A DNA stretch of 14,472 nt from Thermoplasmata archaeon (GCA_021806355.1 JAJZXT010000116.1:1-14472), one strand, 5' to 3'; shown: positions 7,911 to 14,303, counted from the stretch's first letter. The notes: generated from the letters alone by a model not told the origin. Numbers and translations are program-made.

Positions 7911-9683
7911 TTATCCCTTATAATAATAGTTTCCTGAGTATTTTTGTTCCCGGTCAAGGCTGCTGTTCAGCTTATTTATCCTGGGCCTCTTTGTGTTATG
8001 GTCTCTCCTGAATGTTATATTAGCCATTTTCAGGAATGTGTTCATTCCTTCATCCATCCTCATGGGTCCAATCGTGTATCCGTGCTTTCCCGGTTCCCCC
8101 CCAAAAACCACCAGTGAATCAGAGATAAGATCAATGAAATATACATCGTGATCCACTATTAGTGCACTCTTGCGATTTGATTCCATTATTTTCCTGATAA
8201 CCTTTGCACAGATCATTCTGAACGTGCTATCCAGATTGGCAGATGGTTCATCCATCAGGTAAAGATCTGCATCTGTAGCAAGTGTGATTGCTATGGAAAG
8301 CCTTTGCAGTTCCCCTCCGGAAAGTGAAGATACATTCTGCTCCATCAAGGAATCTATTTCAAGAGGCTTGAACAATTCAACCTTGAGGAAAGAGTCATCA
8401 AACCTCTCCTTTACGGTAGCATAAATGAGTTCGGAAACAGTTCCGGGAAAATCAGTGCTTATGTATTGTGGCTTGTATGCTATTTTCAGCTTTGGTTCAA
8501 TAACTGCATCCTTGGCTTCGATAACTCCAGCCAAAACCTTGACAAATGTGGTCTTTCCCAACGCATTGCCACCTAGCACCCCGACAACGGAGCTTGATTC
8601 TATTTTTCCGGCCCTTGATTCCAGCGTGAAATCTCCTAGAGTTAATGAAAAATTGTTCCAGTTGACGAGATCTGGGGTTACCTGGGTTCTCACAAAGCCT
8701 TTCTCGTCAAATTCAATGGCATATGGCCTTATTCTCACATTTTCATCCGGTAAATACCCTGCGAGGAATTCATTGATCGCCTTTCCCGATGATTTTTGCT
8801 TCACTGTAACTCCATAAGCACCTGTCTGCCCGTAAACGAGATGAATGGAATCTGCTATCCAATCAAGTATCGCAAGGTCATGTTCCACCACAAAAAGCGT
8901 CTTCTTCTTTGCCATCTCTTGAATCTTTTTGGCAATGTTCAGCCTTTCTGAGATATCAAGGTAGGATGTCATCTCATCTATGAGGATAATATCTGCATCC
9001 TTCAGGAACGCAGTTCCTATGGCAAGTTTCTGAAGTTCCCCTCCGGAAGCGCTTTTCACATCCTTGGATAGTGAATTTTTCAGGTTCAGGTCCTCAACCA
9101 CCTCGTCGAGCTTGCCTGATATGTTATTTTTCTCCAGGATTTCCCTTATTGTCCCCTTCGCTACCCTGGGAATCTGGTCAACGAACTGGCTCTTCAGAAC
9201 AGTCTTTCTCTTCCCACCATATATATCCCTGAAATACTGTCCCAAAATTGATTTTGAATATCTTTCTATGACTTTGTCCTTATCGGGCTTTGATTCATAA
9301 TCCCCAAAATTAGGTATTATAACGCCAGAGAGAATATTCATGGTCGTCGTCTTTCCCATGCCATTAGAGCCAAGAATCGCAGTCACGGCATTTTTCTCCG
9401 GAACTGGCATTGAATAAAGGCGGAAAGTGTTAAGGCCATATTGGTGAATAATGTCACGGTTCAATTCATCCGGTATTCCGATGATCTTTATGGCACCGAA
9501 AGGGCATCGCTTGGGGCATATTCCACACCCTATACATAATGATTCTGTAATAATAGGCTGTGTATCAGGGCCGGGAAAATCAATTGTTTTTGTCCCGCTC
9601 CTAACAGGAGGACAATAATATTGGCATTCACGATGGCATTTTTTGGGATGGCACTTTTCCTGGTCTAAAATTGCGATGTGCAT
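7911..9683 (-). CDS. ABCE1/Rli1 ribosome-recycling ATPase with two Fe-S clusters
   Basis: ABCE1 splits ribosomes into subunits after termination and works with aRF1/Pelota in the cytosol. The 590-aa protein has the full family layout. The N-terminal Fe-S domain has all eight cysteines (C11, C16, C20, C24 and C50, C53, C56, C60). NBD1 has Walker A GSNGMGKTT (105-113), signature SASGGELQ (211-218), Walker B ILIDEMTSYLD (233-243) and the H-loop VVEHD (265-269). NBD2 has GGNALGKTT (371-379), SLSGGELQ (453-460), LMDEPSANLD (476-485) and IVDHD (509-513). The C-terminal KRPRINKLNSSLDREQKYSG (565-584) matches the conserved tail. In NBD1 the Pro of the usual DEP is Met (DEMTS), but the catalytic Glu remains. 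It sits between an uncharacterised gene (8-nt gap) and tgtA (2-nt gap). AGGAT precedes its ATG. Confidence 0.97.
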   Translation of the reverse strand: MHIAILDQEKCHPKKCHRECQYYCPPVRSGTKTIDFPGPDTQPIITESLCIGCGICPKRCPFGAIKIIGIPDELNRDIIHQYGLNTFRLYSMPVPEKNAVTAILGSNGMGKTTTMNILSGVIIPNFGDYESKPDKDKVIERYSKSILGQYFRDIYGGKRKTVLKSQFVDQIPRVAKGTIREILEKNNISGKLDEVVEDLNLKNSLSKDVKSASGGELQKLAIGTAFLKDADIILIDEMTSYLDISERLNIAKKIQEMAKKKTLFVVEHDLAILDWIADSIHLVYGQTGAYGVTVKQKSSGKAINEFLAGYLPDENVRIRPYAIEFDEKGFVRTQVTPDLVNWNNFSLTLGDFTLESRAGKIESSSVVGVLGGNALGKTTFVKVLAGVIEAKDAVIEPKLKIAYKPQYISTDFPGTVSELIYATVKERFDDSFLKVELFKPLEIDSLMEQNVSSLSGGELQRLSIAITLATDADLYLMDEPSANLDSTFRMICAKVIRKIMESNRKSALIVDHDVYFIDLISDSLVVFGGEPGKHGYTIGPMRMDEGMNTFLKMANITFRRDHNTKRPRINKLNSSLDREQKYSGNYYYKG

Positions 9684-9691
9684 CTGTTATC

Positions 9692-10129
9692 CTAATTGGG
9701 TTTCCAGTATTCATCGGGAATTTCCTGATATATTGAGAATTCTGTGTCTGCTATGAGTTCCCTCTCATCTATCTTCATGTTTGAGAGTTCTATTATTCTC
9801 TTTACATTCAGTATCCAGTAATGGATTCTCCACTCCCTGCCATCGAAAAGAGTGGTTTCCTCCCTTTCGGTTTGAAGAACTCCAATATCTTCCATTGTAT
9901 AAAATGCATCCCTGTCTTCGGGTTCCAGCATATTGTCAATAACCCTGTCATTATATCCGAAGAAATTTATAAGATGTTCTGCCGCTTCCATAGACTCTTC
10001 AGAAACCATTCGTCGTTGCTGAAGGCTAAGGCCCTTGCTGATAGCTGTGGAAAGCTCGTGAATATCTGTGTAACTCCTAATTGGCGCTACCTGAATCTTT
10101 GTTTTAGAATTACCTGCCGTTGTGATCAC
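9692..10129 (-). CDS. Uncharacterised conserved Thermoplasmata-type protein, first gene of the ABCE1-tgtA operon
   Basis: This soluble, acidic 145-aa protein has no signal peptide or membrane segment. The middle (about 24-112) looks like a winged-helix-type fold: helices ELSTAISKGLSLQQRRMVSEES and AAEHLINFFGYNDRVIDNML, then EDRDAFYTMEDIGVLQTER and a strand pair FDGREWRIHYWILN. I think this family is catalogued as DUF6015, but that is from memory. It starts with GTG at 10127-10129. No ATG is available in frame, and AAAGGAG touches the start codon. It lies 8 nt before ABCE1, which suggests a link to translation termination or ribosome recycling. That link is inference from position only. A helix-turn-helix role is possible. 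There is a divergent neighbour, folP, across about 115 bp. Confidence 0.75.
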   Translation of the reverse strand: MITTAGNSKTKIQVAPIRSYTDIHELSTAISKGLSLQQRRMVSEESMEAAEHLINFFGYNDRVIDNMLEPEDRDAFYTMEDIGVLQTEREETTLFDGREWRIHYWILNVKRIIELSNMKIDERELIADTEFSIYQEIPDEYWKPN

Positions 10130-10244
10130 TCCTTTGAAACTTGATAGGAAGTACGTATTGCAAGAAGCCTATTAATGTTATTGGAGACTTGCATTTTTTG
10201 CAATTTCTTCCTTAAAGGGTGGCTTTTGCAGGCAGATTTAGCAA
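10130..10244. promoter_or_regulatory. Divergent promoter region between the ABCE1 operon and folP
   Basis: Leftward, a TATA-like AATAACATTAATAGG sits about 40 bp before the GTG, leaving a short leader that contains AAAGGAG. Rightward, CTTAAAGG at 10211-10218 is about 30 bp before the folP ATG. Between them lies the palindrome TTGCA-TTTTT-TGCAA at 10189-10203. The 6-bp palindrome TTGCAA occurs at 10158-10163 and 10198-10203, and again inside folP at 10266-10271, so a shared operator is possible. Confidence 0.4.
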
Positions 10245-11303
10245 ATGTTAAATTATGATCGAATATTGCAATTTGTGGATAGGTTCCTTTACCCTGTAGA
10301 AGTAATGAATGAAACTCGTTCTGATGGTGCAAAATTCAGAATTTTTCACGATAAGGATGAAATGAAAAACAGGGGAAACATGAAAAAAGTGAAACTGGGA
10401 GATTCCATAAAGATGATGGAAGAAAGATATCTCCACGTTGATGAACTCGAAGATGAACTCATTCAGACTCCCTTTCATCAATTTGCCCACAATTTTTCCG
10501 TAAAAATCATGAATAAAATAGATGGAAGATTTAGATTTCCCAGGATTATGGGCATATTGAATATCACCCCGGATTCCTTCTTCCACAGTTCAAGGGTGTC
10601 GAGCATTGAAAAAATCAATAGTTTTCTATCAACCTCACCTGATATTGTGGATGTGGGTGGCGAAAGTACAAGACCCACTTCAGATATTATTAATCCTGAG
10701 GAAGAGCAAAGGAGGTTGTCCCTTTTTTTTGAAAACACAGCTTTGGAAAAGGAAGCGAAAGTCTCTATTGATACGAGAAACCCCTCCACGGCCGAAATAT
10801 TTTCAGGAAAGATTCATTTCATAAATGATATTTCAGGTTTTGCCTCTGGGCAGATGAAAGAGGTTGCAAAGAAATATCATAAGAATTGCATTGTTATGCA
10901 CATGAGAGGAACTCCCCAAACCATGAATCAATTGACACATTATGATGATGCATTATCGGAAACCGTTATGTTCTTTTATAATCGGGTCAGCGAACTTATG
11001 AATTATGGCATATCGCCCTCAGAGATCACCATAGACCCTGGAATCGGATTTGCAAAATCCCCTGAAACGAGTGCTGAATTTATATCTAAGGCAGTTTCAT
11101 TCAATATAGGGGTTGACGTGCTGTTCGGAACCTCCAGAAAGAGCTTTATGGGAAAAATTACTGGCTCAAATGTCGATGAAAGGTTGCCTGAAACTATAGC
11201 TACCTCCCTATATCTCTCTACAAAAGGCGTGGATATGTTGCGTGTTCATGACGTGAGGGAAAATAGGAACGCTCTTCTTATGCTTCAGCGGCTATTTCTT
11301 TAA
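10245..11303 (+). CDS. folP: Dihydropteroate synthase, archaeal type with N-terminal extension
   Basis: DHPS joins a pterin pyrophosphate to p-aminobenzoate or a related aryl amine to make the folate core. The 352-aa protein has the TIM-barrel signatures in order: IMGILNITPDSF at 101-112 (N106, D110), DVGGESTRP at 136-144, SIDTRNPSTAE at 174-184, INDISGF at 193-199, VMHMRGTPQTM at 217-227, IDPGIGFAKSPE at 263-274, LFGTSRKSFMG at 293-303 and RVHDV at 333-337. The first 100 residues precede the barrel and are not part of bacterial DHPS; archaeal FolP proteins often carry such an extension. The ATG at 10245 fits a TATA-like box 30 bp upstream, although ATGs at 10305, 10362 and 10380 would also leave the barrel whole. 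It pairs in theme with glyA at the left edge. The last 26 bp overlap the Fur gene tail to tail. Confidence 0.93.
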   Translation: MLNYDRILQFVDRFLYPVEVMNETRSDGAKFRIFHDKDEMKNRGNMKKVKLGDSIKMMEERYLHVDELEDELIQTPFHQFAHNFSVKIMNKIDGRFRFPRIMGILNITPDSFFHSSRVSSIEKINSFLSTSPDIVDVGGESTRPTSDIINPEEEQRRLSLFFENTALEKEAKVSIDTRNPSTAEIFSGKIHFINDISGFASGQMKEVAKKYHKNCIVMHMRGTPQTMNQLTHYDDALSETVMFFYNRVSELMNYGISPSEITIDPGIGFAKSPETSAEFISKAVSFNIGVDVLFGTSRKSFMGKITGSNVDERLPETIATSLYLSTKGVDMLRVHDVRENRNALLMLQRLFL

Positions 11304-11700
11304 CGTTGCACTTATTGCATACCCCTTTGAGTATCAGGCTGATGTCTGTTACAACAAAGTTGTGTGGAATCAGGCTCTCCTTAATCGCACTGGATATTGC
11401 GATATCGGATATCTCATTGCAACTGGTGCAATAGAAATTTGCGTGGGTCTCAATATTACTTTCGAAAACCATCCTTCCGTTAATCTCAAATGCCTTTAGC
11501 AATCCAACTTCGGATAAGGCCCTCGTAATATTGTATATGGTAGAAATTGGTATGGTTGGCTCAGTTTTCTTTAATTCCTCGTGGATATCTTCTGCGGTAA
11601 AATGCCCGTTGAGGGTTCCCGAAATATATCTCATTACTTCCATTCTCTGCGGGGTAATCTTCAACCCCGAATTCTTAAGTTTCTCGCTTAAATCAGTCAT
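11278..11700 (-). CDS. Fur-family metal-dependent transcriptional regulator
   Basis: This 140-aa cytosolic DNA-binding repressor belongs to the Fur/PerR/Zur family. The winged helix occupies about 1-80, with KITPQRMEVMRYI at 14-26 and the recognition helix in PISTIYNITRALSEVGLL at 51-68. The dimerisation domain has the structural zinc site C91-x2-C94 and C128-x2-C131. The usual His-rich HHHH-type run before the first Cys is reduced to THANFYC (85-91), so the sensed metal cannot be told; iron, manganese/peroxide and zinc sensing all remain possible. I chose the ATG at 11698-11700; the TTG one codon earlier is unlikely. A TATA-like TTTTATAC at 11726-11733 is about 30 bp upstream. Operator-like symmetry lies between box and start, so autoregulation is plausible. 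Its 3' end overlaps that of folP. Confidence 0.9.
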   Translation of the reverse strand: MTDLSEKLKNSGLKITPQRMEVMRYISGTLNGHFTAEDIHEELKKTEPTIPISTIYNITRALSEVGLLKAFEINGRMVFESNIETHANFYCTSCNEISDIAISSAIKESLIPHNFVVTDISLILKGVCNKCNVKEIAAEA

Positions 11701-11773
11701 CAATTTATAGTATGATTATCAAATAGTATAAAACAGTTTATAATTATATGTTAGCTTACCCTAACAGTTAAGC
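11701..11773. promoter_or_regulatory. Divergent fur-hisS control region with two operator-like elements
   Basis: This 73-bp region carries both promoters. For fur the TATA-like box is TTTTATAC (minus strand, 11726-11733). For hisS it is TTTATAATTATAT (11737-11749), about 28-33 bp before the ATG. Element 1 is TGATTATCA (11713-11721), a 9-bp palindrome flanked by the direct repeats ATAGTAT at 11707-11713 and 11723-11729. It covers the fur promoter from the TATA box towards the start. Element 2 is TGTTAG-CTTACC-CTAACA (11749-11766), two perfect 6-bp arms, placed between the hisS TATA box and the hisS start codon. It resembles iron boxes of the DtxR/IdeR type. Confidence 0.5.
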
Positions 11774-13063
11774 ATGATAGAAAAAGTTAGAGGTTTCAGG
11801 GATTCGTTTCCGGAAGACATGGTCCCAAGGCAGAGAATGTTTGACATTATGCGACAAACTGCAAATAAATTTTGTTTTTCACCCATAGATATCCCTTCCC
11901 TTGAATATCTGGAACTCTACAAAATTAAATCCGGAGATGAGCTCCTGACGCAGACATTTTCATTCAAGGATAAGGGGGGACGAGAATTAACCCTGATCCC
12001 AGAGGCTACGCCCTCTGTTGTCAGAATGTTGACTGCGCGCAAGGACATCAGGAAACCAGTCAGGTGGTTCTGCTTACCAAAACTTTGGAGATATGAAGAA
12101 CCACAATCCGGCAGATCCAGGGAACACACGCAATTTAATGCCGACATCTTCGGTGATGAATCACTTTATGCTGATGCAGAAATAATAAGCCTTGCCTGTG
12201 CCACTCTTGACAAATTGGGCCTATGCGGAACGTATAAGGTAAGGGTAAATAACCGCTTCCTCATGGAAAAAATCCTCGAAAGGGCTGGGATAAAGCAAAT
12301 ATCCAAAGGGTATTCACTCATCGATCACTTTAAAAAAATTAGCAAAGAGGAGTTTGAGAAAGAATTGATGGATCTTTCGGATGACAAAGAAATGCTGCTG
12401 GCACTGACAGAACTGCTTGGAACTGAAATTAAGTTAAGTGAATTGGATAAAAAGTTCCCCGAAACATTCAAGAGTGGCAATGAAGAAATAATCTTCCGGC
12501 TCATGAACACTGCAAAACTCGTTTCCAAGCAAACAGATGCGGAACTTGTTTATGATGCATCTGTTGTCAGGGGACTTGGTTATTATACTGGAATAGTGTT
12601 TGAAGGGTTTGACATAAAAGGCGAATTCAGGTCTATTTTTGGCGGAGGAAGATATGATAATCTTTGCCAGTTGCTATCTGGAACCTCTATGGAAGCTGTT
12701 GGATTTGGCATGGGAGACGCTGTTCTTGAACTTCTCCTGAGACGCAATAACAATTGGGATGCTGAAGTGAAGAATAACAGCGTTGTTTTTTGTGCCCTGA
12801 GCAAAGAAGCAATAGATATGTGTTTCAGCCTCGTAAAAACTGTCAGGGAATATGGTTATTCAACAACGGTTGATACATCCATGGCTTCCATTTCAAATCA
12901 ACTGAAAAAGGCAGGTGCCAATGGCATGGGGTTCGCCGCCATACTGGGACCCAAGGAACTGGAGGATAAGAAAATAACTATAAGGAACATGAAAACAGGA
13001 AAACAGGCAGTTGGTAGTTTTCAAGACCTCATTCAGATGATGTTGGAACTTTCGGAAAATTAA
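11774..13063 (+). CDS. hisS: Histidyl-tRNA synthetase (class II)
   Basis: HisRS charges tRNA-His with histidine in the cytosol. The 429-aa protein begins directly with VRGFRDSFPEDM (5-16), the conserved family start (usually KGTRD). Motif 2 is KLWRYEEPQSGRSREHTQFN at 103-122, with the catalytic Arg-Glu pair. The histidine-specific blocks are LVYDASVVRGLGYYTGIVFE at 258-277 and FGGGRYDNL at 289-297. Motif 3 is VGFGMGDAVLELLLRR at 309-324. The anticodon-binding domain runs from about 335 to the end, with GFAAILGPKELEDKKITIRN (386-405). Length and motifs are normal. The ATG lies 7 bp after an 18-bp palindrome and about 30 bp after a TATA-like sequence, so the mRNA is probably leaderless. No linked biosynthetic genes follow. 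Confidence 0.97.
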   Translation: MIEKVRGFRDSFPEDMVPRQRMFDIMRQTANKFCFSPIDIPSLEYLELYKIKSGDELLTQTFSFKDKGGRELTLIPEATPSVVRMLTARKDIRKPVRWFCLPKLWRYEEPQSGRSREHTQFNADIFGDESLYADAEIISLACATLDKLGLCGTYKVRVNNRFLMEKILERAGIKQISKGYSLIDHFKKISKEEFEKELMDLSDDKEMLLALTELLGTEIKLSELDKKFPETFKSGNEEIIFRLMNTAKLVSKQTDAELVYDASVVRGLGYYTGIVFEGFDIKGEFRSIFGGGRYDNLCQLLSGTSMEAVGFGMGDAVLELLLRRNNNWDAEVKNNSVVFCALSKEAIDMCFSLVKTVREYGYSTTVDTSMASISNQLKKAGANGMGFAAILGPKELEDKKITIRNMKTGKQAVGSFQDLIQMMLELSEN

Positions 13064-13297
13064 AATGAATTCTGGCTCCCTCAACGCTAAATTTACAAAT
13101 TTTCATCCTGTTCCGCATCATCAAGATTGATCTGAAATATTCAGAACTGACTGAGGCTTAATCATAATGCTTTAGTAGTGCAAAGAAATCAGCCAACGTT
13201 AGTAAGGCTTGACGCTTGGAGAGAAGATCGCACATTCACTTTCCGCATGATAAATCAATGGAAACTTCTTTGGCGTTTTAGCCATTCGAAGATATGG
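13064..13297. other. Intergenic stretch upstream of tRNA-Ile, no gene seen
   Basis: No frame in this stretch of about 230 bp looks coding. A short inverted repeat AAATTT-ACA-AATTT follows hisS (13091-13104) and may help to end its transcript. GATAAATC near 13250-13257 could be the tRNA box A, giving a short 5' leader, but it is not strong. A small RNA cannot be excluded. Confidence 0.3.
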
Positions 13298-13371
13298 GGG
13301 GCTGTAGCTTAGCATGGTGGAGCACCCGGCTGATAACCGGGAGGTCACCGGTCCGAATCCGGTCAGCCCCA
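13298..13371 (+). tRNA. tRNA-Ile(GAT)
   Basis: The cloverleaf can be drawn completely. The acceptor stem is GGGGCTG paired with CAGCCCC, and the discriminator is A at 13371. The D stem is GCTT/GAGC. The anticodon stem is CCCGG/CCGGG with loop CTGATAA, anticodon GAT, which reads AUC and AUU isoleucine codons. The T stem is ACCGG/CCGGT. The CCA end is not encoded, since TTT follows the discriminator, so it must be added by the nucleotidyltransferase. There is no intron. The T-loop is TCCGAAT, with C at position 55 where U (pseudouridine) is nearly universal, and position 21 is G rather than A. Confidence 0.96.
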
Positions 13372-13394
13372 TTTATAGCCATAAGCAGGTCCAG

Positions 13395-13400
13395 TTTTTT
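13395..13400 (+). terminator. T6 tract downstream of tRNA-Ile
   Basis: Six T follow 24 bp after the tRNA end, with no other T run between. A T tract of this length is enough to stop archaeal RNA polymerase, so it probably ends the tRNA precursor. Confidence 0.5.
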
Positions 13401-13480
13401 AACGGATAGGTAGGCGTCCGATTATTTAATTAAGTGGATACTTGAAATTAGTTTTGATTAGGAGTCATTTTAATGGCGAT

Positions 13481-13840
13481 TCATGGCTTGTCTAACCTCC
13501 CCAAGCTGAGGTGCTCGTGAATTATCCTCTATTTATCTCCAAACCTTTTCAGAATATTCGTGCCTCTTCCTTCGAATTGGGAAGCCTCTCCGTTAATTAT
13601 CCCTCTGGAGACAAATCTATAGACGCATACTGCGCAATCTTCGCTCTTGTGAAGCCACCGCAAATCTCTGATAGAATATGTCTCCTCCTTTATAGTTTTC
13701 CAAGTATTCTCAAAAGCCATTCTTATGTTTCCAATCCCTGTAAACGAGCCGTCTGAGAAGAAAAAGACAGCTTCATCAGCTACTAAAGAGCCTACTTTGT
13801 CAAAATTTCTTGAATTAGCCGCATGTTCATACATTAACAT
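13481..13840 (-). pseudogene. SnoaL-like/DUF4440 (NTF2-fold) protein gene with an internal amber codon
   Basis: The frame encodes the NTF2-like cone fold of the SnoaL/ketosteroid isomerase-like group: MLMYEHAANSRNFDKVGSLV, then FFFSDGSFTGIGNIRMAFENT, then DCAVCVYRFVSRGIINGEA and FEGRGTNILKRFGDK. Codon 104 is TAG (minus strand, 13529-13531). Directly after it the same frame goes on as RIIHEHLSLGRLDKP before TGA at 13481. Homologues read through this point as K-W-[K/R]-I-x-H-E-H-L-S, so TGG has become TAG at the conserved Trp. Without readthrough the protein is 103 aa and lacks its last strand. The start is also unclear. The frame stays open for 19 codons upstream without ATG, GTG or TTG, and the upstream residues YDIESPEKF look family-like. 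An out-of-frame ATG at 13866 would fit if one base had been lost after it. No substrate or partner can be inferred. Confidence 0.72.
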
Positions 13841-13896
13841 AAATTTTTCTGGTGATTCTATATCATAATTATTCTTGAATTCAATGAAAACATTTG

Positions 13897-13902
13897 TTTA
13901 AA
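13897..13902 (-). promoter_or_regulatory. TATA-like box for the SnoaL-like gene
   Basis: TTTAAA is centred about 33 bp before the ATG at 13866 and about 59 bp before the in-frame ATG at 13840. The spacing suits a start near 13866-13875 better than 13840, which fits an altered 5' end of this gene. Confidence 0.35.
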
Positions 13903-14046
13903 TCTTTCTCTCCTTGTCTTCTGTTCTTCGAAACAGTAAAGTGCACCTTTGAAAACAACGCGTTTGGGGACTCAAAGGATAGATAGGGAGTTGGTTAGCT
14001 ATGAGGATACCGGATTGACTTGCTCTCCTCAATCGATGCGATTGAA

Positions 14047-14063
14047 TACCAAAAAAATATTGG
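14047..14063 (-). terminator. Poly-T terminator after the small cysteine-rich gene
   Basis: On the minus strand, 3 nt after the TGA stop, the sequence reads CACCAATATTTTTTTGGTA. It has seven consecutive T inside a 5-bp inverted repeat ACCAA/TTGGT. This is a strong archaeal-type stop signal. Confidence 0.55.
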
Positions 14064-14066
14064 TGT

Positions 14067-14303
14067 TCACTTTTCAGTGCTCTTGCCGATGTGAACAATT
14101 CTGGACTTAACATTTTTAGCCTGATCTAATTCTGGAACCTTGCATTCACAATCCCAATTACATTCCGCAGAAATTACATGTCCTGCCGGCCAGTGAGGTA
14201 AATTCATCAGTTTGCTTCGGGTAATATGATGCAACCAATTCTTGCCTTCTTTTACGACTTGATGCCCACAATTTCTACATTCACCAAAATCCAATTTTAC
14301 CAT
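14067..14303 (-). CDS. Small cysteine-rich, probably zinc-binding protein of unknown function
   Basis: Starting at the ATG at 14301-14303 the protein has 78 aa. AGGTGA lies 6 nt before this ATG, a good Shine-Dalgarno match. An upstream in-frame ATG at 14430 would add 43 residues of unlikely composition and would run into the tnpB-tail-like sequence. Cysteines are arranged as GECRNCG (C9, C12) and ECNWDCEC (C48, C52, C54), with a His-rich middle (NWLHHI at 22-27, HWPAGH at 37-42). This suggests a zinc-ribbon-like fold in which the first pair and some of the last three cysteines bind one zinc. No membrane segment or signal is seen. I do not recognise a named family. It lies 226 bp upstream of the interrupted SnoaL-like gene on the same strand, with a poly-T stop between, so they are probably separate transcripts. 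Confidence 0.6.
   Translation of the reverse strand: MVKLDFGECRNCGHQVVKEGKNWLHHITRSKLMNLPHWPAGHVISAECNWDCECKVPELDQAKNVKSRIVHIGKSTEK

Noticed and set aside
13064..13297. Possible C/D box RNA upstream of tRNA-Ile
   Set aside because: Several CTGA motifs occur, but no matching RTGATGA box at the right spacing was found.
13126..13840. tRNA-linked integrated element
   Set aside because: I looked for a repeat of the tRNA 3' end downstream that would mark an attachment site and for an integrase gene, and saw neither in this window.
14030..14044. Hairpin CAATCG-ATG-CGATTG
   Set aside because: Perfect 6-bp arms, but it has a short AT-balanced stem lying between two minus-strand genes with no further context; the nearby poly-T explains termination better.
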